DNA of 64,000 nucleotides from Gardnerella vaginalis. GTDB lineage: Bacteria > Actinomycetota > Actinomycetes > Actinomycetales > Bifidobacteriaceae. The position numbers and the translations under genes were made by a program. A model generated the notes under the pieces. The model was not told the DNA's origin and ran no database searches. It saw only the letters and a program-made list of their open reading frames with translations. This document shows positions 10,877 to 19,396 of the stretch, one piece after another (position 1 is the stretch's first letter; every line of letters begins with the position of its first letter). Location of the stretch: contig NZ_KQ961853.1 in the NCBI RefSeq assembly GCF_001563665.1, forward strand, positions 60,812 to 124,811, in the 5' to 3' direction.

Positions 10877-10905
10877 ATTATAGAACACTTGTTCGAAAAA
10901 GTAAA
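10877..10905 (-). promoter_or_regulatory. uvrA promoter with LexA box in the spacer
   Basis: On the minus strand, TTTACT (10905-10900) and TATAAT (10882-10877) are separated by exactly 17 bases. The spacer contains GAACACTTGTTC (10883-10894), which fits the GAAC-N4-GTTC core of actinobacterial and Bacillus-type LexA operators. A repressor bound here would block RNA polymerase directly. The regulation is inferred from motif and position. Confidence 0.8.
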
Positions 10906-10935
10906 GTCCTCAACGAAAATTCGTTACCCCACGCG

Positions 10936-10941
10936 ATATAA
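10936..10941 (+). promoter_or_regulatory. Candidate -10 element for the ABC-F gene
   Basis: A perfect TATAAT lies 39 bases upstream of the ABC-F ATG and would give a leader of about 33 nt. No good -35 hexamer is seen at 16-18 bases upstream. The uvrA LexA box lies about 42 bp further upstream and might also affect this divergent promoter. Confidence 0.5.
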
Positions 10942-10980
10942 TTTCTCACTTGGCTTAATATTTTATTTAGCCAATATATT

Positions 10981-12615
10981 ATGAGCCTTTATTTTAATGA
11001 AACGGATACAAATATGCCTATTGACGCACAAGCATTAACCATACAAATTGGTGCGCGTACGCTATTAAACTCTTCTGATTTTCACGTTACTAAAGGCGAT
11101 AAAATTGGTCTAGTTGGCAGGAACGGCGCCGGAAAAACAACATTAACACGCGTAATAACAGGCGATATGCTCCCATCACAAGGCTCAGTTCGAGTCAGTG
11201 GAAAATTAGGTTATTTGCCACAAGATACCCATGCTGCAGATCCAGAGCAAAGCGTTATTGACAGAATTATGAGCGCAAGAGATATAGCATCTATCGTATC
11301 TAGAATCCGCAAAGCTGAAAAAGAAATGACAGATCCAGATCCGGATGTTATGACAAAAGCAATGAATCGTTACGATAAAGCAATGCAAGATTACGAGAAA
11401 GCAGGAGGATACTCTGTACAATCTGAAGCAATCTCAATGGCAAGTAGTCTTGGTCTTCCACAAGAAGTTATGCAACAATCTCTTGGAACTCTTTCAGGCG
11501 GTCAACGCAGGCGCATTGAACTAGCGCGAATACTTTTTTCTGATGCAGATACCTTAATTCTTGACGAACCTACAAATCACCTTGATGCAGACTCAATAAT
11601 ATGGCTTAGAAACTATCTTAAGCGCTTTGAAGGTGGATTCCTTGTAATATCCCACTCAACTGAATTGCTTGATGAAGTAGTTAATAAAGTATGGCATTTA
11701 GATGCGCAATTAGCGAAAATAGACATGTATTCTATGGGTTGGAAAGCATACTTACATCAACGAGTTGTTGACGAAGAACGCAGAAGACGCGAACGCGAAG
11801 TAGCAGAAAAGAAAGCAGAACGCCTTATGAAACAAGGTATTCGCTTACATGCAAAAGCAACTAAAGCAGTTGCAGCTCAAAATATGATGCGAAGAGCACA
11901 ACGTTTACTTAGCGAAACAAGTGAAGCGCAAAGAAGCGAAAAAGTTGCAGATATACGTTTTCCAGAACCATCCCCATGCGGAAAAACACCTATTATGGCA
12001 AAAGATATTTCTAAAGCATACGGATCTAATATTGTTTTTGCGGGAATTAACCTTGCTATAGATAAAGGCTCGCGAGTAGTTATACTCGGATATAACGGAG
12101 CTGGAAAAACTACAACACTACGCATTCTAGCAGGAGAAGAAACAGCAGATACAGGTGAAGTACAATACGGTCACGGATGCAAAATCGGGTATTTTGCACA
12201 AGAGCACGATACTCTTGATTTAGATGCAACAGTATTAGAAAATCTTCAACATGTTGCTCCAAACTTAAACGACACACAAGCTCGTTCAATGTTAGGAAGT
12301 TTCCTATTTTCTGGTGATGATGCAATGAAACCAGCTAAAGTACTTTCAGGCGGCGAAAAAACACGTCTTGCGCTCGCAACTCTAGTCACTTCACAAGCTA
12401 ACGTACTTTTACTTGACGAGCCAACTAATAATTTAGATCCAGCTTCTAGAAATGAAATTCTTAAAGCTATATCGAAGTATGAAGGCGCTATCGTGCTTGT
12501 TACGCACGATGAAGGAGCAGTTGAAGCGTTAAAACCTGAACGTGTTCTTCTTATGCCAGATGGCGATGAAGATTTATGGAACGATGAATATTTGGATCTT
12601 GTTGCAGAAGAATAA
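10981..12615 (+). CDS. ABC-F family ATPase
   Basis: A soluble protein of 544 residues with two ABC ATPase domains and no membrane segments. Walker A motifs are G-R-N-G-A-G-K-T-T and G-Y-N-G-A-G-K-T-T. Signatures are L-S-G-G-Q-R-R-R-I and L-S-G-G-E-K-T-R-L, and Walker B is L-I-L-D-E-P-T-N-H and L-L-L-D-E-P-T-N-N. A charged Arg/Lys/Glu-rich linker (about residues 255-310) joins the domains, as in ABC-F proteins that bind the ribosomal E site. The exact ABC-F subgroup cannot be fixed. An internal ATG at 11014 (M-P-I-D-A) is an equally likely start, and neither has a strong ribosome-binding site. The gene is divergent from uvrA. Confidence 0.9.
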   Translation: MSLYFNETDTNMPIDAQALTIQIGARTLLNSSDFHVTKGDKIGLVGRNGAGKTTLTRVITGDMLPSQGSVRVSGKLGYLPQDTHAADPEQSVIDRIMSARDIASIVSRIRKAEKEMTDPDPDVMTKAMNRYDKAMQDYEKAGGYSVQSEAISMASSLGLPQEVMQQSLGTLSGGQRRRIELARILFSDADTLILDEPTNHLDADSIIWLRNYLKRFEGGFLVISHSTELLDEVVNKVWHLDAQLAKIDMYSMGWKAYLHQRVVDEERRRREREVAEKKAERLMKQGIRLHAKATKAVAAQNMMRRAQRLLSETSEAQRSEKVADIRFPEPSPCGKTPIMAKDISKAYGSNIVFAGINLAIDKGSRVVILGYNGAGKTTTLRILAGEETADTGEVQYGHGCKIGYFAQEHDTLDLDATVLENLQHVAPNLNDTQARSMLGSFLFSGDDAMKPAKVLSGGEKTRLALATLVTSQANVLLLDEPTNNLDPASRNEILKAISKYEGAIVLVTHDEGAVEALKPERVLLMPDGDEDLWNDEYLDLVAEE

Positions 12616-12658
12616 TTAAGCGAACGCTAGAGCCAAAATCCGTTAGAATGGATATGTG

Positions 12659-14857
12659 ATGGCAATTTCTTTATCTCAAACTTTGCAAGAATCATTGCAA
12701 AGAAAATACTTTCACAGAAAGTATATACTACGAATATTGCGCATGCCATTAGCAATTTTGCTACTTATAGTCTTGTTTGAATGCACTATAGGAAACATAC
12801 CATTTTGGAAAAGCGTTGCAGGTAGCACAGATAGCTTTTCAGCTCATAACCACATAGGAGCAGGAATCCAACGTTTGCACTCAGGAGGATTGAGAATCGT
12901 AGATCCTTCAGAAGCATATATTGAAGTTATTTCAGACGGTTCATCTCCTTACATACGTTTACAACCTGCTATAAAACAACCTAAAAACGTTGGTACAACA
13001 CCAATTATTAGCGACATTCACGTAAGAGTAGACGTAAATGGAATAGCAGGAAAATTAACTAGCGCTAATCCAAGAGCTACAAATAATGCTCTAATACCAG
13101 TACCAGAAGAAGCTATTGGAAAACCTAATATTTTAAGAATCTGGATACAACATCCTTTTAATTCAATAATAGATTTAGAAGATGCTAGAGCAAACGTTAG
13201 AGCACCTTTCAGTTGGTCTTGGGGTCGCGTAGCAATGTTAGCTATAGCAGCATTTGTTATTGCATTATTAAACCCATGGTCACATCTTTGGAAAATAAAA
13301 CTTAATACATCAAGTATTTATCAACGATTACTTTTTATAGTAATTCTTTCGCCTTTTATAATTAACGCTTTCATATCTATTATTGATAGCTTTATATACT
13401 CAACACCACTACACTTCGATGTAATTGGAAACTATACGTACGATTTTGATCAATACGATCACACAGCTCAAGCGATTTTGCGCGGACAAACCTACTTGAA
13501 TTTGCCTGTTCCTCACGAACTTCGACAATTATCTAACCCATACGATCCTTCAGCAAGAAATATACTTTTATCAAACGGAGTTAGAAATATTTATTGGGAT
13601 CACGCATATTATCAAGGACATTGGTATTCTTACTTTGGCGTTATACCAACAATCTTCTTCTTCCTACCATATAGAGCTATAAGCATGCTTTTCGTTCCAA
13701 ATGGAAGGATGTTACCAACAAGTGCAGTCACGTTCTTTTGCATTATTGTATTCCTTATAGCAGGATCTCTATTGATAATTAACTTAATAAAAAAGATTAA
13801 AGAATCTCCACTTCTTGCAACAACAGTAATATGCGTAGCATTATTCTTAATAACTTCTAACATAACTTATTTATGGTTTAGACCATCGTTCTATTCAATT
13901 CCTATAGTTTCTTCTTTAATGTTTACAACTATAGGATTATGCTGTTGGCTTAAAGCGCGCAAAGACGATATAACAATAAACTCATTCTATTTTTCTTTAG
14001 GAACATTTTTCATATCACTAAATCTAGGATGTAGACCTACTTTTACGATTGCTTTACTTTTAGCTTTACCACTTTTCAGACATTACATTTTCAATACTTT
14101 ATATAATACTTTTACAAAATATTATGATCCATCTTCTTGGAAACAATTAGCTAGACTTACTTCGATAACACTTATACCTATAGCAATAATCGCATTACCA
14201 CTTGGTTTTTATAATGCGATTCGTTTCGGCTCTCCTTTTAATTTTGGAAATGAATATCAAATAACAGTAACAGATATGACTAGAATGCATATACCATCAG
14301 AAAACATATTGCCTTCTATATTTAGTTATTTAATTCTACCTTTACGAACTATTACAAAATTCCCTTGGATTGCAATTCAACCTATTTCTTTTAGCAAATG
14401 GCAATATGCAGAACCAATGATTGGAGGAATATTTAGCATATCTCCACTAGCTTTACTCGGTCAAATCGCATCATTCATTTTTTATAAACGTAATAAAAAC
14501 AAATATGTAAACGAATTTGCAATAACATCAATTGTTTTGGGGATTATAGTTATAATATTCGATAGCTTAAAAGCAGGAATTGGATGGAGATATATAGCAG
14601 ATTTCAGCTGGCTTATAGGATTAAGCGCTGTTATCGGAATCGCATTATTCTTAGAAAAAGCTGCAATAATAACAAGCCAAGACACTATTTTAACTAAAGC
14701 ATGTTCTTATTCAATACGAGCTATAATCGCAATTCTACTTGTGTTTTCTCTTGTTATAACATTTTTAAGCTGGTTTATTATAGGTAGAGAAGATTCGCTA
14801 ATACAATATAATCCAGAATTATGGTATAGCGTACGAGCTTGGTTTAATCTCTTATAA
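12659..14857 (+). CDS. Polytopic membrane protein, possibly GT-C glycosyltransferase-like
   Basis: The protein has about 732 residues and around ten to twelve hydrophobic segments: one near residues 24-44, one near 195, and the rest mainly after residue 220. An extracytoplasmic-type segment of about 140 residues follows the first helix. The loop with D-F-D-Q-Y-D-H, then W-D-H-A-Y-Y-Q-G-H-W-Y-S-Y-F-G, recalls the acidic and aromatic loops of GT-C lipid-sugar transferases, but no signature is decisive. A GTG at 12656 directly precedes the ATG. It lies 43 bp after the ABC-F gene and may be cotranscribed. Its 3' end overlaps the converging aminotransferase by 14 bp. Confidence 0.75.
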   Translation: MAISLSQTLQESLQRKYFHRKYILRILRMPLAILLLIVLFECTIGNIPFWKSVAGSTDSFSAHNHIGAGIQRLHSGGLRIVDPSEAYIEVISDGSSPYIRLQPAIKQPKNVGTTPIISDIHVRVDVNGIAGKLTSANPRATNNALIPVPEEAIGKPNILRIWIQHPFNSIIDLEDARANVRAPFSWSWGRVAMLAIAAFVIALLNPWSHLWKIKLNTSSIYQRLLFIVILSPFIINAFISIIDSFIYSTPLHFDVIGNYTYDFDQYDHTAQAILRGQTYLNLPVPHELRQLSNPYDPSARNILLSNGVRNIYWDHAYYQGHWYSYFGVIPTIFFFLPYRAISMLFVPNGRMLPTSAVTFFCIIVFLIAGSLLIINLIKKIKESPLLATTVICVALFLITSNITYLWFRPSFYSIPIVSSLMFTTIGLCCWLKARKDDITINSFYFSLGTFFISLNLGCRPTFTIALLLALPLFRHYIFNTLYNTFTKYYDPSSWKQLARLTSITLIPIAIIALPLGFYNAIRFGSPFNFGNEYQITVTDMTRMHIPSENILPSIFSYLILPLRTITKFPWIAIQPISFSKWQYAEPMIGGIFSISPLALLGQIASFIFYKRNKNKYVNEFAITSIVLGIIVIIFDSLKAGIGWRYIADFSWLIGLSAVIGIALFLEKAAIITSQDTILTKACSYSIRAIIAILLVFSLVITFLSWFIIGREDSLIQYNPELWYSVRAWFNLL

Positions 14858-16106
14858 TCTCATTTAATAAAGTATCAACTGTTTTTAGCGTTAGCTTAAG
14901 ATTATTACTGAATTGATCCGGTTCAGGCAATAAAGATAGCGCAAGATATCCATTATTTGGCATATCAAAATAGTATCCAGGTTGAGAAACTAATTTATAA
15001 TCGCGAATCAAACGCAACGCGAGTACATCATCATCAATACAAGATGGAACTCGCAATAATACATTCCATCCTCCTTCTGCTCTTAAAGCATCAACGCAAC
15101 AATTAGGCCATTGAGCAAGTGTTTTGCGTAAAGTAGAAAGATTAGATTTTATACGCGAACGAACTTTATTCGTCTGTTCACACGCGCAATCAAGCAATTC
15201 ATGAATATGATCTGAAACAGTCGCACCAATAGGAAGAAAATCATCTGCTATCACATCAAGACGTTTTTTTGCTTCACAAACGTCATCAACAGGTCCTGAA
15301 ACTTCAATCCAACCAACTTTTGCGTGAGGAGCAGCAAGCATTTTAGAAAATCCATCTAAAGCAAAAACAAGAGTCGAAGTTTCACCTGCTAAGCGAGCAT
15401 TAAAATCAAAAGGCTCAAGTGAGTAATCATAAAAAACCTCATCTGCAATAATAGCAATACCATGCTTATGACATAATTCCAACAGCACTTCTCTTTCTTG
15501 CATCTTTATATAAGAGCCTGTTGGATTATTGGGATTTATAAGAACTAAGGCTTTAATATTATTCGATTTATCTTCTATTAAAGAACGTACATTAGCTAAA
15601 TCAATAGTCCAAGAACCATCGTATCTCAAAGAATAAGGAATTGTTTTTACAAGATTCAGACGAGCAATAGATTCAACTAAAGGATACCCAGGTTTTGGAG
15701 CAAGAACAGCATCACCTGCATCACATAAAAGCATCATAAGCCATGCATAAGCTTGAGATGTAGAAGATAGAACATAAATATTTTCTGGATTAAGAGCACT
15801 AGCACAATAAGCACTACAACTAGGATCTTTAATTATCACTTCACTTTTTGTATTTGCATTAGATTCGCTTGAATAAATACCACGATTGTCACGCTTATTT
15901 ATAAAATCTGCTAGCATTTTGCGAGTTTCAATAGGCCCTCGAGGATCTGCAACATACTTACTAGATAAACAAATAGGAGCAAGATTATGAGATGTTGGAT
16001 TAGAATCATTAAGCTTAGTTAATTTGATATTGCAAGCTAAAGCATCCCTTTCAGCTACGATAATAGGATTAGGTTCGCTTACATCTACTCGAGAAGAAAA
16101 TTTCAC
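14844..16106 (-). CDS. Class I/II pyridoxal-phosphate aminotransferase
   Basis: A fold-type I aminotransferase of 420 residues. It has the P-G-Y-P segment, N-P-N-N-P-T-G-S near residue 200, the cofactor-contacting I-A-D-E-V-F-Y-D-Y and the Schiff-base lysine in D-G-F-S-K-M. The C-terminal arginine that binds the substrate carboxylate cannot be assigned with certainty. The substrate is unknown; aspartate, alanine or aromatic amino acids are all possible. The start is a GTG at 16106 without a clear ribosome-binding site. Two alternative hairpins lie 120-160 bp upstream. Confidence 0.9.
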   Translation of the reverse strand: MKFSSRVDVSEPNPIIVAERDALACNIKLTKLNDSNPTSHNLAPICLSSKYVADPRGPIETRKMLADFINKRDNRGIYSSESNANTKSEVIIKDPSCSAYCASALNPENIYVLSSTSQAYAWLMMLLCDAGDAVLAPKPGYPLVESIARLNLVKTIPYSLRYDGSWTIDLANVRSLIEDKSNNIKALVLINPNNPTGSYIKMQEREVLLELCHKHGIAIIADEVFYDYSLEPFDFNARLAGETSTLVFALDGFSKMLAAPHAKVGWIEVSGPVDDVCEAKKRLDVIADDFLPIGATVSDHIHELLDCACEQTNKVRSRIKSNLSTLRKTLAQWPNCCVDALRAEGGWNVLLRVPSCIDDDVLALRLIRDYKLVSQPGYYFDMPNNGYLALSLLPEPDQFSNNLKLTLKTVDTLLNEIIRD

Positions 16107-16227
16107 ATGACTACATTAGCTTATATTAAAGATATATTATTTTTAGCTAATACACATTGCACCAATATGAATTTAAAGCATCGCTATTACGTTTAGACTT
16201 TTAAACATTAGATTTAAAATTTTCGTG

Positions 16228-16263
16228 AAATAACACAAAATCTGTGTTATTTTGGGTTATTTC
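16228..16263 (-). promoter_or_regulatory. Two mutually exclusive hairpins upstream of the aminotransferase
   Basis: AAATAACACA (16228-16237) can pair with TGTGTTATTT (16243-16252). The overlapping GAAATAAC (16227-16234) can instead pair with GTTATTTC (16256-16263). The two stems share one strand, as in leader attenuators. No leader peptide or known riboswitch was recognised, so a regulatory role is only suggested. Confidence 0.4.
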
Positions 16264-16293
16264 GCAACATTTTCTATTTAATCTAATAAAAAT

Positions 16294-16344
16294 GCGCTAG
16301 ACGAAATCAATTAGCAAAAACTAAAAATCGAATACGCCTAGCGC
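16294..16344 (-). terminator. Rho-independent terminator after polyphosphate glucokinase
   Basis: On the minus strand GCGCTAGGCG pairs with CGTCTAGCGC (one G-U pair, loop of 31 nt), followed by ATTTTTATT. It lies 74 bp beyond the ppgK stop. The loop is long, which lowers confidence. Confidence 0.6.
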
Positions 16345-16417
16345 TAACAATATTTATCTTAAAAAGACATTCAATAATGCGTTATTACATAAACACAATG
16401 CGTTTACGATAACATCA

Positions 16418-17188
16418 TTACTTTTCTCGCTGTTGCATAGCATAAAATGCAGCGCCAATAATACCAGCTTCATTATGCAAAGAAGCAACAACGATTGGCG
16501 TCTTTATATCAATATGCGGCAAGAACTTTTCACTTACTCTACTTACTCCACCGCCTACAACGAACAAATCTGGATTGAAGTACTTTTCCATCAAACCATA
16601 GTACTTTGTTAAACGCTTAGCCCACTTCTTATAACCCATATCCAACTTTTCACGAACAGAAGAAGCAGCATACTTTTCTGCATCTCCTTTACCTTTCTCA
16701 AGCTGAATGTGACCAAGTTCAGTATTAGGAATAAGAACTCCGTTATAAATCAACGCTGTTCCAATACCTGTTCCTAGTGTTGTAGCAATAACTAAACCGT
16801 CTTTATCTTTTGCAGAACCAAAATGCTGTTCTGCTAAACCTGCAGCATCAGCATCGTTTACAACAGTAACAGGTCTTCCACAAGCTTCACTGAAAACTTC
16901 TGTAACATCAACACCAACCCAAGACTGGTCAAGATTTGCCATATATTCAAGCTTCTTGCCAGGCTTAATCGGAGCTGGGAAAGCAATACCAACAGGAATA
17001 TCAGGAGTTACTTCAAAATGCTCAAGTTGCTGACGAACAATATCCGCAACTGCTTGAGGTGTAGAAACCGCTGGAGTAAGAATTTTATACCTTGGTTCAG
17101 CAAATTCACCCTTCTCTAGATTGACAGGTGCAGCCTTAATGCCTGAACCACCGATATCTACGCCGAAAGCTTGTGCAGTGTTAATCAT
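16418..17188 (-). CDS. ppgK: Polyphosphate glucokinase (ROK family)
   Basis: Phosphorylates glucose to glucose-6-phosphate using polyphosphate and/or ATP. The 256-residue protein has the ROK-type phosphate-binding motif G-V-D-I-G-G-S-G-I-K near the N terminus, the catalytic V-N-D-A-D-A-A-G segment, a second glycine-rich motif T-T-L-G-T-G-I-G-T-A and the E-L-G-H-I motif. The overall sequence fits actinobacterial PpgK rather than generic ROK kinases. The ATG at 17188 is chosen because GGAGAGG lies 8 bases upstream. A GTG at 17197 overlaps that site and is less likely. Confidence 0.94.
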   Translation of the reverse strand: MINTAQAFGVDIGGSGIKAAPVNLEKGEFAEPRYKILTPAVSTPQAVADIVRQQLEHFEVTPDIPVGIAFPAPIKPGKKLEYMANLDQSWVGVDVTEVFSEACGRPVTVVNDADAAGLAEQHFGSAKDKDGLVIATTLGTGIGTALIYNGVLIPNTELGHIQLEKGKGDAEKYAASSVREKLDMGYKKWAKRLTKYYGLMEKYFNPDLFVVGGGVSRVSEKFLPHIDIKTPIVVASLHNEAGIIGAAFYAMQQREK

Positions 17189-17366
17189 CGCTAACACCTC
17201 TCCTCTGAATGTGTTGACAATGGAATATCAAGTTCATTCTACAATATCGTCAGAACGACACGCGTAAAACAAATTTAATTATTGCCAACGATTGCAATAC
17301 TGTTTTTCTCAGTATAATAACCAAAAATTATACGAAAATGCAAACCATTTACAAAAAATTATAGAT

Positions 17367-18479
17367 TTACTTTAAAGAAGGCATTGGTTTCCAATTAGAA
17401 TCATGCAAAATCTTTCTTGAAGCAATCCAACCACTAAATAATCTTATTGATCCAGGTATGATGTGCTTTCTATCAACAGCAAGCAAACGAATAAACTCTT
17501 TTGCAGCTGTTGCAATAGTGCCTATTGCAAACATAAGAGGATGATAATCTCCATGAATCATAAAATATCGCGCCATAAAACCACGATTACGCATAATATG
17601 ATATCTATTCATATCGGATGTTGAATTTAATTGGCGTATTCCAGCAATATCCCAATTAGGAATATCACGAGTACGGCGTAGAACGATATCTGGAATTACA
17701 ATAGGATTAGTGACTTTACTAGCAAGATAACCATAAGTTGTATCATCCCAATAAATAAAGTAACGAGGATCAGGGAAACCTATTTTTTCAACTACATCTC
17801 TGCGGAATAATCCGCCTTCAAAGCACATAGTATTCATAACTCTGTAACCAGCTTTACTAAAAGCTGCAGGAGCAAATGGATTTGGTATACCCATTGGAAC
17901 TAAAAACTCATATTGCCAATAGAATTTACCGCCATCGTAATCCAATCTACTACCTTGAATCACAGAATGTTTCTTAGTCCATTTACTCAAGCGTGAAATA
18001 GATTCAGGAACTGTTTCTACGTCATCATCCATAACCCAGAACCATTTAGCACCAATCTCATAAGCTTTTTTAACACCAGCGGAAAATCCACCAGCTCCGC
18101 CTAAATTATCTTTTTGAGGCTCATAAAGAACGTGCTCAAAATTACCGTCATCATCCCCATCAGCACTACCCCATTTTATAGTCAAACTCTTGTTTAAAGA
18201 ATCAACCATTTGACGCGTTCGCTCGCTTTTCTCATTATCAACTACAATAATGCGCCATGGGCACTCTTTTAATTTCTCAAAAGAAGCAAATAAACGTTTT
18301 AACAACTCTTGCCTTTTATATGTAACTACAACAACAGCTAATCGTTCAATACTTTGCAACATTTTTTCTCTTACTTTATTGTTCATACTCTTATTTGAAT
18401 CTTTAAGTAAAGTCTTAGTGTTATTACTACTAGTCTTAGTGTTATTACTACTAGATTTACTACTACTCATATTGCTCAT
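17367..18479 (-). CDS. Family 2 glycosyltransferase, galactofuranosyltransferase-like
   Basis: A GT-A fold glycosyltransferase of about 370 residues. It shows V-V-V-T-Y-K-R at the start of the fold, I-I-V-V-D-N, the motif N-L-G-G-A-G-G-F-S-A-G and the metal-binding D-D-D in W-V-M-D-D-D-V. The G-G-A-G-G-F motif and D-D-D context resemble the GlfT-type galactofuranosyltransferases of actinobacteria, so a role in cell-surface polysaccharide is likely. The first ~35 residues are Ser/Asn/Lys/Thr-rich and partly made of a duplicated 21-bp unit. The start is uncertain: ATG 18479 is listed, and an internal ATG just before the catalytic domain (M-L-Q-S-I-E) is also possible. Confidence 0.85.
   Translation of the reverse strand: MSNMSSSKSSSNNTKTSSNNTKTLLKDSNKSMNNKVREKMLQSIERLAVVVVTYKRQELLKRLFASFEKLKECPWRIIVVDNEKSERTRQMVDSLNKSLTIKWGSADGDDDGNFEHVLYEPQKDNLGGAGGFSAGVKKAYEIGAKWFWVMDDDVETVPESISRLSKWTKKHSVIQGSRLDYDGGKFYWQYEFLVPMGIPNPFAPAAFSKAGYRVMNTMCFEGGLFRRDVVEKIGFPDPRYFIYWDDTTYGYLASKVTNPIVIPDIVLRRTRDIPNWDIAGIRQLNSTSDMNRYHIMRNRGFMARYFMIHGDYHPLMFAIGTIATAAKEFIRLLAVDRKHIIPGSIRLFSGWIASRKILHDSNWKPMPSLK
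18411..18452. repeat. Perfect 21-bp tandem duplication
   Basis: Bases 18411-18431 and 18432-18452 are identical. The repeat lies in the 5' part of the glycosyltransferase gene and codes for two copies of S-S-N-N-T-K-T. It is in frame. Confidence 0.95.
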
Positions 18480-18561
18480 AATGCCTATTTTTGCACTTAC
18501 CCTCGCCACAGAAAAATTTAACAAATTTTATATTGTTCACTCCATGTTATAAAAAGGAAAT

Positions 18562-18693
18562 GTAGTTTCAGGGAAGGTGAAAATCCTTACTGGCGGTAGC
18601 AAGATCAATCTTGAAGCCCGCGAGCGGATAAAATCTGCTGATTCGGTCAAATTCCGAAGCCAACGGTTAAAGTCCGGATGGAAGAAACGGAGG
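18562..18693 (+). promoter_or_regulatory. FMN riboswitch (RFN element)
   Basis: The conserved core is clear: CAGGGAAGGTGAAAATCC near 18569, then TACTGGCGGTA, AGCCCGCGAGCG, GATTCGGT and AAGTCCGGATGGAAGAA. The closing P1 stem pairs GTTTC (18565-18569) with GAAAC (18684-18688). The Shine-Dalgarno sequence GGAGG (18689-18693) follows P1 with no gap and precedes the ribU ATG by 5 bases. No terminator hairpin separates aptamer and gene. This points to control of translation initiation by FMN, through P1 formation next to the ribosome-binding site. That mechanism is inferred from the layout. Confidence 0.96.
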
Positions 18694-18698
18694 CCCTA

Positions 18699-19277
18699 AT
18701 GGGTTATTTAGACACACAGCACAGCACAGATACTAATACTTCAAATTATTGGTCAACGAAAAGAATCGCACAATATGCTCTTTTCGTAGCTTTATCTATG
18801 GCTTTAAGTTTTATTGAATTCCCAATTATTCCTGGACCACAATTTTCATATCTTAAATACGATCCTTCAGGCATAGTTTGTTTGATAGCAGGATACGCTT
18901 ACGGACCAGCTGCAGCAGCAATCGTGAGCATATTAGGATTTGCTCCACACATTCTAAGCAATCCTTTAGGCTCAATTATTGCTATATCAGTATCACTAGG
19001 ATTATCTGTTACAGCATCATTTATTTATAAGAAAATGCGCACTAAAAAAGGAGCTTTATTAAGTCTTATAGCTGGATCCATAGTATCTATTGCGATTGCA
19101 ATTATTGGAAATTTGATTATTACTCCTTTGTATCTACCTCAATTTACTATCGCGGATGTTGCATCAATTATTATTCCAATCCTATTACCGTTCAATGCAG
19201 CAAAAATTTTACTTCATATAGTTTTGACTGTTCTTATTTATAAGCCGATTTCAAAATTGTTAAAGCGTTATAAGTAA
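18699..19277 (+). CDS. ribU: Riboflavin ECF transporter substrate-binding component
   Basis: The S component of an energy-coupling factor importer, 192 residues with about six membrane helices. It resembles RibU (A-L-F-V-A-L-S-M-A-L-S near the first helix, I-P-G-P-Q-F-S-Y-L-K-Y-D-P-S after it). The start is the ATG at 18699 with GGAGG 5 bases before it. An in-frame ATG at 18678 lies inside the FMN riboswitch core and is not the start. It should capture riboflavin in the membrane and dock on the Ecf ATPase/EcfT protein coded downstream. Confidence 0.95.
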   Translation: MGYLDTQHSTDTNTSNYWSTKRIAQYALFVALSMALSFIEFPIIPGPQFSYLKYDPSGIVCLIAGYAYGPAAAAIVSILGFAPHILSNPLGSIIAISVSLGLSVTASFIYKKMRTKKGALLSLIAGSIVSIAIAIIGNLIITPLYLPQFTIADVASIIIPILLPFNAAKILLHIVLTVLIYKPISKLLKRYK

Positions 19278-19301
19278 AATAACATTAAATTTTATGTATT
19301 T

Positions 19302-19360
19302 GTGAAATTTATTAGATTAAATATAATATATCTAATAAATTTCACTTTCTTTAATATTTT
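19302..19360 (+). terminator. Strong intrinsic terminator after ribU
   Basis: A perfect 16-bp inverted repeat (19302-19317 with 19330-19345) is followed by a T-rich run ending in TTTTTT. It would uncouple most ecf transcription from the riboswitch-controlled ribU. Confidence 0.85.
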
Positions 19361-19396
19361 TTGCAAGCTTTAATAAATAGAATAGAACTTAAAATA

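Noticed and set aside
18678-18698. Upstream ATG as the ribU start
   Set aside because: This ATG is part of the conserved FMN riboswitch core; the ATG at 18699 has the GGAGG site at proper spacing.
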